A stretch of 64,000 nucleotides of DNA from Cyclina sinensis. Lineage: Eukaryota; Mollusca; Bivalvia; Venerida; Veneridae. The notes beneath the pieces were generated by a model. That model was not told where the DNA came from. It did no database searches and saw nothing but the letters and a program-made list of their open reading frames with translations. The stretch spans positions 17,369,908 through 17,433,907 of the forward strand of contig JAAONU010000019.1 in assembly GCA_012932295.1 (NCBI GenBank). Reading direction: 5' to 3'. The position numbers and the translations under genes are program-made. This document shows positions 1-13,200 of the stretch, in pieces. How positions within the stretch are numbered: position 1 is the stretch's first letter; each line of letters opens with the position of its first letter.

Positions 1-559
1 ACTTTGAGCTCTTGTTTTCATTTTTCTTGCTAAAGTGTCATATTTTTTCATTTTGTTCTGAAATGTATCATACATTTTTACAATTTTAAGGTAATATGAA
101 AATGATATTTTGAATTTTACTTTCGTAATATTGTTAATTTTCTGCAGCCTATAAACTTGACCAAAGTCAGATTTGAGTTACTAAAATTTGATATTTTCTT
201 TAATATTCCTATATCTCTTCAGTCTACTGAAGGAATCTTTCTAGATCCTCTGTAATATAAAATGAAACAAGATATGTGTCACTGACACGAATGCCCCAGA
301 AACATGGCAATGATAACAGTCGTTGTAGGTTATAACTTGATATTACTTTGATCATTTCTGTCATTTTTTTGCAGTCTAGGAACTGAACGAAGTATCCATA
401 CATTTACGGGTATTATATGACCTTAACATATTCGTATAGCTGAAAAAAAATCTTCCAAACTGATGTGTTTCAAAAGATATTGATCTAGTGTTTTTGTACC
501 CGTCTTTTTCTGAAATAAAGTATTTAAAACAGTTTCTTCCTTTCTAACTTTTGGATTTT

Positions 560-1005
560 TATAATTCAATTATAGAATTGTAAGGGTTGTGCACAGAAGC
601 AATATTAAGTAAAATTAAACAAAAAAAAGCAATAACTCCCCCCCAAAAATAACTAAAAGCCTGATAATATGCATTGTGGCACTTGTGAACGACTGGCGAA
701 AATTGCATGAGAAATATAGGATAAGTTGTGCACAGAAGAAATCTTAAGAAAATGTAACAAAGGGCAATAAAACCGCCAAAATGATTGAATCACAATAGCC
801 TGATAATTTGCACTGTTGAACTTGATACAGATCATTCTTTGAAAGTTTGGTGAACATCAAATGAGGCACCTGATATGATCACTGTGTGATAGTGTTGTAA
901 AAATCAAATAATAATTGCAGGAGGAGTTTGCGCAGATAAGATAGGACGGAATGACGGGCGGACGGATAGTGCGACTACTATATGCCATCCCCTTAGTGCC
1001 TGTCT
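560..1005. repeat. 139-bp tandem duplication with ggacgg-rich tail
   Basis: Two units begin GTTGTGCACAGAAG at 586 and 725, each followed by gcaataa and agcctgataat. They end in gacgggcggacggatagtgc, a tail style also seen at 16170-16200 and common in bivalve intergenic repeats. Confidence 0.7.
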
Positions 1006-2789
1006 TAAGAGTGTTGTACTAAAAACCACATTTGTTTACTGTAAATAGCGTTTAGCTATTACGTTAACACAATTTGCTACTGAAAGCTAGCTTTAATATG
1101 CTTTATTTTAGAAAATATATTCCGTGTTTGCAATTCATGTTAAAGGAGTATCGTTATTGTATTAACACCACTGTAAACAATAAGACTTTTCCCTCTGTCT
1201 TGTATTCTATATGGACCGGATACTCAGTGTATTCTCCGTTGTTACTTTCTTAAGATGGAGACAAAAGTCAAAAGCAAAATGAGTTTCAGCAAAGTATTAA
1301 AAGTGCATTAAAGTAAAATCATGTGTGTTTTTATTGTTTTGCCGTTTCTATACGTCTATAAACAATTTTAAAATGTGCACGTATGAAAATCAATTTCACT
1401 ACGAACATTTTAGAACGAAAGTCTTCTCTACTGGTAGACTCATTTATGTTTCCGACTGAGATAACCAATAATGTCTCATTCCCGTCAGATTTTTGGCACT
1501 GTACCATTAAAAATATCGGGTTGTAATTAATGCCTTAATGACATGCATAAAGTCATTATTTCTGAATGATAGAAAATGTCAACGATCAATCTTCTGGAAA
1601 TAACAGCTCACATTCCTGAAGATGAATATCCATCCGATGTTATGACAGTTTCCTCTCTAGATAATTTAAGAGATCATTTTGAACCGAATATGTTATCGTA
1701 TAATTCAGTTAAATTACGTTGTTTCAATCGCCTTTTACAACTCATTTTTTACCTTTTCTTAATATAGTTAATATAGATACTATGCACAGAAGTAATGTTA
1801 ACGATTGCACAAACTGGGATCGTCAAAGTGCAAGTTCCAGTAGGAAAAACTTCGCAATATGGTTATAACTTTCATAATACTGCTTATCGTGTAAACATGA
1901 TGTTGTTATAAGTGTTTCGTATAATGTATCTAATATATTGATTTGAGAAGTGATTTTCATTGCATAAAGTCAAACTTTAAATATGGAAAAAAAACATTTG
2001 GGCTATTCGGATCTTTTAATTTTTTGCTTCATATTATTTATTCAGTGCATACCTATATGCTAGGTAATTTAATAAAAGCTCAGGTATTTAAGTATCCTAA
2101 AACACTGTTTTGTGGTGGTAAGTTTATACAATTTTAACAGACTTTTTCTATTTCGAACATGAATGTATTTTATAATAATAATTGCAATTATTGTTTTTTT
2201 GGAAAAGAAAACTTTTTCCATTTAATATTTGAAGAACATTTATAAACACTTTTTTATTACATTTAATTAATAGATTAAGCTTATTTTATTTTACATTTTA
2301 TTTTACACAAGATCCACTAATACAAGCAGTCAACACAATGGCAAACGTTATAGACATGACTAGAAAAGTCAAAACTGTTTTATAAAATGTATACTATTTT
2401 TCTTATAGTCTTAATAAAGAAGTTTAAAACAATATTCCTGTATACGTGTGTAGTAAGAATGAATAAATTCTGACTGAAACACATTTATTCTCATTTTAAT
2501 CGATTTATTCAGTAAGGTTACAGTAGTACGGATTTGTAGCTATTCTTCGAAGTAGAGTGTAATCGATTACACCTTTTTCAGTCAGCAATTGTTTTTATCG
2601 TTCTATTGATTTATACACAATCCTTACTATGTAGCCTACGCCGACCAGAAAAAAGGATAATTTATATATATTAAAATATGTTTAAGATATTTCTTGTTTA
2701 AAAGATATATAAAAATAATGATTATAATATATAAAGACACGATTCATAGCATACGAGTTTCCAGTGGAAGTATCAAGAGCCTCAAACTT
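1006..2789. other. No gene seen
   Basis: AT-rich DNA with short chance frames (63 and 64 codons) that lack splice context or recognisable motifs. A weak gtgcacagaag-like block at 1779 echoes the upstream tandem repeat. Confidence 0.5.
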
Positions 2790-5700
2790 TTTGTTAACCT
2801 TTTATCTTGAGGTACATTAATATTGAAAAGTTTAAAAGAGTCTATTTCTTTTTTAAAATCGTCGTTTGTAAAATAGTTACTGAATATAAATCAATTTCAA
2901 AATCCTTATTTAATGTTGCAACGTTTGACATGCATAGCAGCACAGTGAAAAAGTACAATGCAAAATATAAATACACAAAATGCTTTGTTTTGTTCTTTAT
3001 GATGTATGTCTACTTTAAATTAACTCGATCTTGAAATAAAGATTACAAAAAGAAGAAAGTTACCCCCAGTTACAGCACATCTTAACAAGGAAAGCATACA
3101 GCAAAATATGAGTTTTACACCCTACTGATATGCTGTCAAGGTGAGAATATGGGATATTAAATGGACAAATTACACTGATTTATATTCCCTCAAGCCAGTT
3201 TCTACACGACATCGTGAGTATATTAAGTTTTAAAAGCTGATAACGTCTGCTGGTATCTGCCACTAAAACATTCCCGTGATATCATTTTAAGTCACACTAT
3301 ATGATTTAATTTTTAGATCACGTTTATATAAAGGTTAAATGAAGTTGAATATTATTTTTAACCTATGTTTTTCTATAAACGATTAATACTTTATAAAATG
3401 CAGCATGTGAATAATTTTTGGACTTTTGAAAAAATAACTTCATAAATCCTTCAGAAATAATGCTAGTTTTGTGCTATTTCAAAATTAAAAAGAAACCATT
3501 ATATCCTTACTGTATTTCTACAGTTTAAACAATATCTGTTAAAAATCCCTACGAAATAATAAACCCGCAAGGCAAGTGTCTCAAGTTTCTTGCTCGTAAC
3601 ACTAACAGAAGTCTGTCCAGCAAAAAAGCGTATTGTTTGCACAAGAGATATTCCCGCTGCTAGATGGAAGTTAATATGTTCAATATTATAGAGAAAATGT
3701 CAGGAAATCATTGCAGTTAATTTAGATAGGGTGTTCTGATAACAATTTCTGTCATATTATACTGTTCTGCGATTCACACAATTCACCATTTTCTTTTCTT
3801 TTTCAAAGTAGGGTTCTCGTGTGCGTGACAGTGAATGGGAACTGGAAAGTCAGGAAGATAAAGGAAATTATATAAACACTTCTGGTAAACATTCTTTTCA
3901 GAAATTCAAAATTTATCCTCTTGTTTCAAACTCAGAAATCTTTTGCTCATTCACCCTAGCCTCACCCAGTGCTAGTCATTGCTTTACGTGCAATCCAATC
4001 TATTGAAATCAAAGTGGCATATTTAGTACCACAACAGAGATAATTATTTCAATTTAAACGCACTTTTACAAAATTTTCAAAATCTACTTCATATTTAACA
4101 ACGCTGCCTATCAAACGTGCATTTTCAGTAAAAACTAGTTGCAAATTATTAATAGACGTTTCAATATTTTCTAAATCTCCATAGGAAAATTAATGTCAAA
4201 GAGTTCTTAATAATTCTTCTTCGAATTCTTATAATCAAATCCATGTAATATGTTTCGTAAAACACAAGCATTTGTTCTGACAGAAATGAATATGTTTGAA
4301 CTCATGTCTGACAACAAGTACTGTTCTACGAAAGCTGGTGCAGTATTTTTCTTATTAAATCCAAAGCAGTTAGTTTTTTAACATTTCAAACTACGAAATC
4401 ATTTTTAACTGCACAATTGTAATGATTGTGCCATCAGCGGAGACGACGCTTGAATAAATTACACATTTGAAGTGTCAATTATTTGATTAGATCATAAAAC
4501 AGTACAGAATAACGGTTATAGAATTTCCTTCCTATTAACAAAGCAGTATGCTTGTAACAAATGATCATGAATGTAGATAAGAGAATTTTGTTCAGTCCTC
4601 CTTATGTATTATAATACATTTGACTACGATGTCCTTTCGGAAAGAAATATTTCCTAACTTTTATGACAATAATCTTTCAGGTTTTATAAAATAGATTTAA
4701 CTTTTTTTGCTAAACGAAATAACTTCATTAGTTTCATTCAAAATCATGTTTTGATCTTTATAAGTTTCATTTAAAATCATGTTTTGATGACAAATGTGAA
4801 TGGCATTTGAGAAATATTTAACTGGACATACAATGTTTTCTCTTACACAGAGAACACAAGCCATCAAAAAAAAAACATTTACGTCACAAATAATGTATTC
4901 CAGCATGTTTTAATATGCTGGTAGGAACTGTATCAAAGACTTTTCCCTGACTTCTCCTAATGAACTTTTACCCGGTTTGAATCACAACAGATCTTAATCT
5001 ACTTATTGGGCTTTTGACAGGGTGCAAGTAGTACACCATAGCACTAATGTGTATCTGTCTGTAGCCTCTCTTCTAAACAACGAAGTATTACCAGGATCAC
5101 ATGAAAAAGGTACCCGGACTTATTTTTTCTCTTTTTAAGAAAATCGACTTTTTAAAATGTTTTGATAAAATAACATTAAAGGAGTAGAGTCTAAAATTTT
5201 AACTACCTACGTCAAACTGATTTAAAAAACCCCACTAATTTGAAGAGAAACATGACGCCGTGAAAAATTGAAAATCCTAAAAATTACATTGTATACCACT
5301 CTTTCACGTTCAAATGATTCATTGATCATGTTGGAATTTATAGGTTTTCTGTATTAAAATTCTATTTATCCAATATAACTGTGCATAATTTTTCAACATA
5401 TCTTGTCTTTTACAAAATGTATAACTGTTATCATTGTGCGGTGGACATACATTCGGATATCGTCTCCATTATGTAAGAAAAGAATGTCTAGCAAAACAGT
5501 TGCTAAAGAAACGATCGTCAAGTAATTTGATACAAAACAGTCATTTCCATGGCAGACATAAAAAGAAAAAATATCTGGGCTATCGATGTTTAATTTACCT
5601 TAACTTAGTCATCTGAAAATTGGAGAAAATGTGTGATTTTTTAAACTGAATATTCCATTCAAGATATTTGTATATTATATCTAAATAGACAGTCCGAGTG

Positions 5701-6260
5701 CCCGCTTTTACATGACGCCGCTAATATGATCCGGTTCTTTGCTCAGACTGATTTTAAGCATTTTATGTACATCACACTTTATTATAAACATTACTTTCTT
5801 CTGCACATTTACTAAGTAAACCAAGGGTTTCGATCAGGATCTAAACAAGATATTTCAGAGGTTAAAATATAGGTGTCTCCATTATTTTTTCTAGAACAGA
5901 GTAGCATTTCAACATGTTTTCTCAGTGTTTGTCGAGAAGTATTCTTTTTTATGTTATAAAAGGATATTCATAGTATGTTTACCTGATTTCCAGTTGCTAC
6001 TTATTGTTTTATTTATTATTTTATAGATCTGTGACAAAAATGCTTAGCGTGAGAAACACAACTAAACCACATTTTACAGGGGAAACACTTTGGCAATATT
6101 CTCATCTCAGCCAAATTGATTTACACATAACGTTAATTTTGTTGGTTTGTAATCACCCCGACGTGGTTTTGTATGATATAACATCGCCTTTGGAAATAAC
6201 GTTAAGTTGCAACATCATCAATATTTGCACGCAATTCTTACTTCTCAAATGAAATAAGTG
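2790..6260. repeat. Segmental duplication 1, copy A
   Basis: It shares an ordered series of diverged blocks with 17780-23640. Examples are 3150-3290 with 18000-18130 (gataacgtctgctggtatct against gatagcgtctgctaatatct), 3950-4010 with 19215-19270 (agcctcacccagtgctag), 4630-4700 with 19615-19690, and 6040-6245 with 23452-23640 (gacgtggttttgtatgatat). Copies differ widely, so the event is old. No gene was recognised in it. Confidence 0.75.
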
Positions 6261-8312
6261 ACTTAGCCATTAGATGAAATCACAGAAAGTATAGTCAAGT
6301 TAATTGAATATTTTTAATACTATAGAACACGCACTATGTCAAGTACACATTAATGGCACGCAATTAATTTAATTAACTATGCAGTTTAACAGCTAGGTGA
6401 GAAAAACGAAGACAAAACATATCCTTAATTTTATACACTTAATGAACAATGTATTTACCTATATTACAATATATAAAACTTTCATATATGTACGTAATCA
6501 ATATCTGCATATCTTGAACAGCCTCAACGTACTGCCCAAAATCAATGATACGGATAATATATAACCTTTTATAAGGTTTTTAAAAATAATGGCGATGCAT
6601 TATGACAAAAAAGGTTTGTAATGCTTTTCAAATTGAATCAATTATAGTTGATATCGATCTTTCATTTTCCGAGGCAATTATATTGTTAAATTTCACATCA
6701 TGTACTTATATTTAAACGAAATATGTTTTTTTTTTTCTTTTCATTGAAATTCAACTTTAGAAAACAGACGTTTCCTTCTATTAAACCGCGTTTATTTGTT
6801 TGGAAAAAAAGTCTACTTCCTTAACATTATCTGTTCGATACATATAAACATAATGAAATTAAATATATGTAGTAAAGGTGACAAGAATATGTATTGAAAA
6901 AAAGGTGAAAATGAACATAAGAAAAAAACACATTCTATATTATTATAATATAACTGATTTTAAAATTTGGAGTAATTGGAATAATTATAATTACATATCA
7001 TTTTCAATAACTACTACCTTTGTTTAGATAAAAACATATTTTATTTTGCCAGTTAGTAATTCAAAGCAGTTAAAATTCCTATTTTGTATTAGTATCTTTT
7101 ATATCAGAAGGAGAAAGGAAAACGGAGCCCGTACTTATAATGTTACAATGTATAATAACAGATAAAAATCTTCAGTACGAGTATTTTTCAGTTCATATTT
7201 CTCAATTTCTTTCTTCCTTTCGAAATATAAACAAAGCTTCTTAAATATGAGATAGGTCTTAGACTACTTACCACCTGGCAATTTGTTGCAGAAGGAAGAA
7301 AGGGGTTCTTGTATTGATTTTAATTCAGATGAATATGGCAACATTTAAAATATTTTACAGACGCCTTTTTTAATGTCATATGAGCTTTTGTAAAACAAGC
7401 AGGACATGCTGAAGAGTACTTTAGTAAATATACAATAGTAAAAATAGTAAATATATAATTTTGTTTATACATATTTGGAGAAATTGTTCGACATGGCGTC
7501 ACGTGAAGATTTGGATGAAATATGTAAAAAGGAAACTAGGAAAGCTTTAAATAAAATAGTTTGTTTCTATTCCTTTCTCTCGTATTAGTCTATCGAAGGC
7601 AAGTATATAAAGAATTACATATAAACGAAGACCTTGATAAGTGTAAGCCAATCGGAAGTTTAGTTCAAGTTGGTATCTAATGACTACTTTACTCAAAAGG
7701 TAAATAGAAGCACGTTCCAATAGAAGTTTGGTACAACTAAACCCTGATACTTAAAGAGCTGCTAAGGAATTTCATAATTTTAATCTAATGAACTTCAAAA
7801 CAGTTACAGACAGAAAGATCAATGACTTCAGAAATGGAGATGATAGTTTATAGGATAAAAACAGACATATAATCTAGCATATATTTTGTCATTTAATTTG
7901 CGACTTAAAAAGCATTTTACACTAGGAATATTCATTCAGAAAATTCAAGATTTTAATATGCTAGTGACGGCAAAACTCAGATAAATTAACAGGCTAAGGC
8001 TAAAACGCAAGAGATAGAAAAAAGGTTATTTTACAAAATTTAATTACAGAATTTAATTGAAAAAAGCAACAACAAACATTTAGGTCATTAAAAGTCACGT
8101 AATTACACCACTTATTACTTCCTCAATACAAGACAAAAAGTAAAACAAATATATATGTAAAGCATTTCAATTAATTTTTTTCATTCCGTTTTAGAAGAAA
8201 CAATGTTGACACCCATTTCTCATGGGTTACAGTTAAACAAATGTATGACGTTTGACTACATTTTCTATATCTGGATTGCGATGTAACTGTATAAGTTATG
8301 ACTTTTCTTTAT
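6261..8312. other. No gene seen (downstream of USP)
   Basis: AT-rich DNA between the duplicated segment and the USP stop codon. No motif, repeat unit or conserved frame was recognised. Confidence 0.5.
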
Positions 8313-8314
8313 TC
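8307..8314 (-). promoter_or_regulatory. AATAAA poly(A) signal overlapping the USP stop codon
   Basis: The minus strand reads CCCTGAATAAAG at the end of exon 5, so the A of the TGA stop is the first A of a canonical AATAAA. If used, the 3' UTR would be only a few tens of bases. No other strong signal was searched for systematically further down. Confidence 0.4.
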
Positions 8315-11300
8315 AGGGATGATGTTCTCTAGAATGTTTTATATGCGGTCTGTGTTTGCAAACAAGTACTGGAATGTTCGAATGGTGCAGACAATAATCA
8401 CTGACACTTCCGGTAATAGTTCTTCTTAACAGTCCCATTCCCCTGGTTCCTAGCACAAGCAGTGATGCGCATTCTTCTTTAGCTGCTTCTATTATAGCTT
8501 CTCCTGGTTTCCCGCACTGTTGTTTTACATGACCGCTTAGCTGTTAAATCACAATTCAGAAGGATAATAAACAGCACACTTTCTGATCTTGCATCGGTTA
8601 AGATTTACAGACACAAATACTTGATTACAGAAATTTGTAAAGGCTTGTCATATTTGCTGTCCTTATTGATTTGGTGCCAAACAAATTCGACAATAACCCT
8701 GTTATTTATCTATTGCATAGTTCGTCTAACTGGACTTTTTTCCTCGAAAGCACTCCTTGCAACAAAACAATCTTTTTTAATTCAATAATTCAATAATAAA
8801 GCAAGATTACGTTTAATGTAAAAAAGTAAACAATAATATGCTTACATGACAATCTTTTATTTTCATGGAATATTTCTCAAAGAGTTCCCGTGTTCTCTCC
8901 TCATTTTCTTTCAGTAACTCAGACACTATGTTTGGATCCGTCCGCAAAGATGCTGAAAGTATACAATCAATATCAACAGCAATCAAATTGATTCTCTGAA
9001 TTAATCTGATAACAATCGCATTTGTAAACACAAAGTGATAAGATTTAACTGATAAGCGATATGTCTTGATTGATTCCTTCGTACACTCAGTGGTATTGTT
9101 GCTTTGAGCTCAGACTTTGTGACCATATTTCTCTATCGGTTCTTAATTCTTGTTGTTAAATTGTATCTATGATCATTTGTATAAGATGATGTACTACGAA
9201 TCAAATGAAATAAAATTTCTGTTCTGTTCTTAATTTTGCTCTGATTCGATGTATGTTTTACATTGGAACGTAGTCTGCAATCAGAAACAGATATTGCAAG
9301 CATTGTTGTTTACTGTCATTATCGTAGCGTTATTATTTCCATTAACCCGTGATTGGTTACTTCAGTCGTTACTTAGATACTTATTTTAATACCTTTCATT
9401 ATTTGATTAATTAAGGTCACATGAAAATTATGATAATTTGTAAATTTCTACAAAACACGATGTGTAGTGAAACAAACTTTTTTGAGTATCTATTCTGACT
9501 GAAAACCACCACAAAAAATCGTGTGCTGCGACTTTTAATCGAACAAATTTTGATTAAACCTCTTTCACAGTGATCTCCACTGAAAATACACATGAAATAA
9601 TCGAAAAAAAAATGTTAAAAACAATTATTTAGAGAATAACCCAAACTTCATTCCAATGAAATATAGATATGCTGCTGGGATTTAGATTAACAATTTAAAT
9701 ATTAAGATTTGAAAAACTTCTTTTCCATACAACAGAAAAAAAAATGTATGTAAAACTGACAGATGCTAAAAACTGTTCTTTTCCAGATATAAAACTGAAG
9801 GTTTTCAGAGACTGATTTATGTACATCCAACAATTGCGGAGTAACAACCAATAAAGCTTGTATCATAAACTGTTACTTGATTACAGCATTTACGGCTTTT
9901 AGGCTACTCATCTTTTAAATACGAGAATCATTATCTGTAAACTAAAGAAAAAATAGAATACTAAAACAGAAGTCACCCTGAAATGTTTCAATACATCACT
10001 ACTTAATTCGCTACATCTGCGCAAGTAGCATGCAAAATATAAGGGTATAAAAGCAAACACAAAGTGAAAGAAAATCTTACCTGGTCCAACTGCTGATGCG
10101 TAAATAAAGACATATAATACTTATCAAATTGAATTAAGAAGTATTTGGTATAAGTAACATGAACGTGCTATAGGGTTATAAGATACAGGAATAGGGGAGG
10201 GGTGGGGGTCGTAAGTTTTGTGTCCACTTAGTGCAGTAGAACTTTTTTTGTGAAGAAATTCTTATGCAAAGGAGCATTTGAATCTCAGTTAAGAAGTAAA
10301 TTCTTATACTAGATATTACATGTAATAAATCGTAATTAAAAGGCTTTTCAGTCATTTATTTGTCACATGAAGCTGACTTTTCTTCGTTTAAATACAAGTA
10401 TTTCATGCTCCTTTCTGCAAGGAAACTAATCAATAAATCGAAACGTACTTACATGTAGATAGTATGTTATTGTATTCAGGCACATGTACAAGAACAATAC
10501 GATCGCCTTCTTTGTACACATTGTCTACATAAACTGAAAGTGGAACCGTTTACTCACATATTATCATTATATCAAGCAAATTAAAAAAAATAATATTAAG
10601 TTTACTTATACAAATTGTCATCATCTAAATTGGTATTTCCAAAATTAGAACATAAGTCTGATCATTATTACTGAACGAGTAATTTTATATTCATACCATT
10701 TCTACTTGACATTCAAACATTAAACCTTCAAAAAAAACTGAAATGACTAAATGCGGAAACTAAATAGAAAAGACAGCATAGTTATTATTTAATCAAAACA
10801 TTTTTTTTCTTCAAATATGACTTTCATTCCATTCTACTTTAAACTTTATAAGACTGTAAACTTTTGTAATCTGACACATTTGCCTGTTATTGTTACTCAC
10901 AGAAAACATGTACCTTGTTAAGAGATATTTTGAAAGCAAAGACACATGCATATATCACTTTTATTATTTTATCACAAACGGACCATATGAGTGGAATAGA
11001 CCGTTAAAAATATGGCTCTTTACAAGATGATTACGCTTCATACTTTCAATTCTGCATTCCCATTTGAACCGTTTGGTAATTGTTGGAAAAGGAATTCATC
11101 TTTCAGAGCTTCGTTTATATCGTTTAAATTCTCTGATGTTAGGAGTGTCAGTTCGTTAAAGCATTTAAATGATAAAACCCTCTTTGTAACGTGTAGGGTT
11201 TTCAGTACAGTTAGAAGAGCACTATAGTTCTGTAACAAATCAGTAAAACCACTGGAGAAAACTTAATGTGAGGAATGTAATATATCTACAGAGCTTAATT

Positions 11301-11579
11301 TAAGAAAAACTAGACGACAGTAGAATCAAGTTGTGTTCTTTAATACCTATTTTATCAAAGAGCATAAAAAATTATATCATAATTTAAGATCGGAAAAGAC
11401 ACCTAACTAAAGAAGTTATAAATATATATTGAACGTTTCTTGAAAATATTTTAATTTTCTCGATGTTTACTAGTTAAAAATTATTTTTAAAAAGCAAATA
11501 TCTATTACTTACAGTCGAAAGCAAATTCAGAGTGGAAGCTGTCGTCTATAGCAATTACAACTGTTCTAATTGGAGACAT
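8313..11579 (-). CDS. Universal stress protein, five exons, apparently intact
   Basis: Exons in transcript order are 11579-11513 (ATG, 67 nt), 10533-10453 (81 nt), 10092-10081 (12 nt), 8952-8846 (107 nt) and 8540-8313 (228 nt with TGA). Every junction is GT-AG and all phases join, giving 164 residues, close to the usual 140-165 for a single-domain USP. The first exon starts MSPIRTVVIAIDDSFHSEFA, the family's first beta strand and acidic turn. Exon 2 gives the YVDNVYKEGDRIVLVHVPE helix and second strand. The last exon has GTRGMGLLRRTITGSVSDY, which fits the ATP-binding signature G-x2-G-x9-G-S, and ends in a strand reading NIPVLVCKH. No signal peptide or membrane segment is visible, so a cytosolic protein is likely. 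USPs of this type bind ATP and are linked to stress responses; the precise role here is unknown. The usual Trp after AFD is Phe. Two dead relatives lie at 32.6-35.7 kb. Confidence 0.88.
10081..10092 (-). CDS. USP microexon (exon 3), 12 nt or 9 nt
   Basis: On the minus strand CAGTTGGACCAG is followed by the donor gtaagatt and preceded by cgcatcag. It carries the codon overhangs needed between exon 2 (one base over) and exon 4 (two bases needed), and adds Ser-Val-Gly-Pro before the Ala-Ser-Leu of exon 4. The acceptor is a CAGCAG (NAGNAG) tandem, so a 9-nt form that swaps Ser-Val for Phe is equally in frame. Skipping it would also keep the frame. It lies in the loop after the second beta strand, a region variable in length across the USP family. 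Confidence 0.7.
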
Positions 11580-11864
11580 CTTTAAGGTATTCACACAAAA
11601 CTCTATTGTAAATATTTCAATTCAAGGCTACATCTTTTTTTCGTTCAAATATTTCTTCTTTTCGACTCCAGAAAAAATCACGGTAACTATATTTTTTAAA
11701 GAATATAGTTGTTTTACGGAATCACTACCAAATCAGATTATCTTCACAGTTTGAACCTAAAAAAAAATAAAACAGCTGATGTTTCAAGTTTCAAGTTCAT
11801 TTTAACATTTTAAGTACTGCTGACAGGTATCTCACAAAATCAAAACTTAATGTGTTAGATCCTG

Positions 11865-12044
11865 ATAATAATATGAATAAGCAATATTGATGCCCAGTTT
11901 ATAATAATATGAATAGGTAATTTTGATGCCAAGTTTATAATAATATGAATAGGCAATATTGATGCCCAGTTTATAATAATATGAATAAGCAATATTGATG
12001 CCCAGTTTATAATAACATGAATAAGCAATATTGATGCCCAGTTT
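11865..12044. repeat. 36-bp minisatellite, five copies, upstream of USP
   Basis: Five head-to-tail 36-bp units run here, each containing ATAATATGAATA and GATGCCCAGTTT with one to four differences. The array begins 286 bp upstream of the USP start codon, so it may lie in or near its promoter. Because 36 is a multiple of three, two minus frames stay open and would give 12-residue repeats such as KLGINIAYSYYY. That is a property of the array and not evidence for a protein. Confidence 0.95.
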
Positions 12045-13073
12045 TTCATTCATCTTTATAAATGATTAAGAAGATGTGCGTTTAGAATTACTATTCTCTT
12101 CAATCTGAGAGATAACTACATGCTGATTCACTGTGTAAAAGTATTCGAAGTTAAAACCATGATATTAACACGATGTAGAAACATATAAGAGTGTTACTAC
12201 TTTATAGCAGAATGTGAAGTTTTTCCTGAAATATAACCTTTATTTTTTCGCACAAACAAAACTTTCATCGGTATCCAAAATATAAAAGTAATTGTGACTG
12301 AATTTGTTTACAGGCTTGCCAGAGAGTTATCATTAGGAAGAGTGTTTCATTCTTTCAACGAATTGTTTCTGCAAGCTATAGACAGCTACATCCTGGTTAA
12401 TTCATCACTGAACTTACCAGAGGAAGGTGTCTATCTTTTCACATCCTTATTATTATTCATTTATATTATTCAACATCTTGTCTTCTTCCAAAAAAAAAAC
12501 ACAATAAAATAGCTATACATTTCACTGTAAACTTATACCGTTATCCGTATATGAATATATAATCACATCCCAAACAACAAGCACAGCTTGACGCATATGA
12601 GTAGTATACTCCTCGTGATATACAGCTTTCTCTGTATGGCTTCAGGCAGTCTTATCGGTGATATGCTCACTGAACATTTTTTAACTTAATATTAGCATTG
12701 GAGAATGCAGTGATAGAACGATTCAGGAAACTGATACAGCGTCAGGAAACCTTGACCAGTATGCATGAGTTTTATTTAATTCATAACAAAATATATACGT
12801 TAATTGAACATTACACTGAAAAATAAAACAAACAGAAGAACGTAAAAAAAAATATTTATTTTGACACATTAAACTGTGAAAATCATGTAAAATCTTTATT
12901 ATGTAGTCATCACTATCAATATTAGAGACAGGTTGTTTTACATGTTTAAATCATTGTACGATAGATAAGATATTCTGTTAGTGAGGCAAACCAACACTTA
13001 AATATATCTTAATCTGTTTTTATTGATCCATATTCGTTTACTAAAATTTCTATTAAATATCAGTCTCATAAAG

Positions 13074-13200
13074 CGATATATATATATATATGACAAACTT
13101 TGATTCAGTTCAAATACTTATTTTAATGAAGACTTTTTTTATTAGATGTGCCATTAAAAAGAAAGAAAAGAAAAAGAAAGAGAAGAGAGAGAAAAGGTCA
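13074..13200 (+). repeat. TA dinucleotide and purine-rich tracts
   Basis: (TA)n near 13076-13091 is followed at 13156-13197 by an almost pure purine stretch of gaaag and gagaga units. Simple sequence; no gene was seen. Confidence 0.75.

Larger units (their letters stand above)
8800..13110. repeat. Segmental duplication 2, copy A (intact USP)
   Basis: Besides the USP exons, non-coding blocks match 32604-35310: 9030-9130 with 32790-32890 (gtgataagatttaactgata), 12240-12330 with 34795-34880 (aaagtaattgt, tttacag), and 13060-13090 with 35275-35300 (cagtctcataaagcgatata). The frame at 12294-12512 is not kept in copy B. Confidence 0.75.

Noticed and set aside
11865..12044. CRISPR-like array
   Set aside because: Units are contiguous with no spacers, and the genome is eukaryotic.
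11847..12053. Overlapping 68- and 64-codon minus frames with 12-residue periodicity
   Set aside because: The frames are open only because the 36-bp repeat unit is a multiple of three; no start context or homology.
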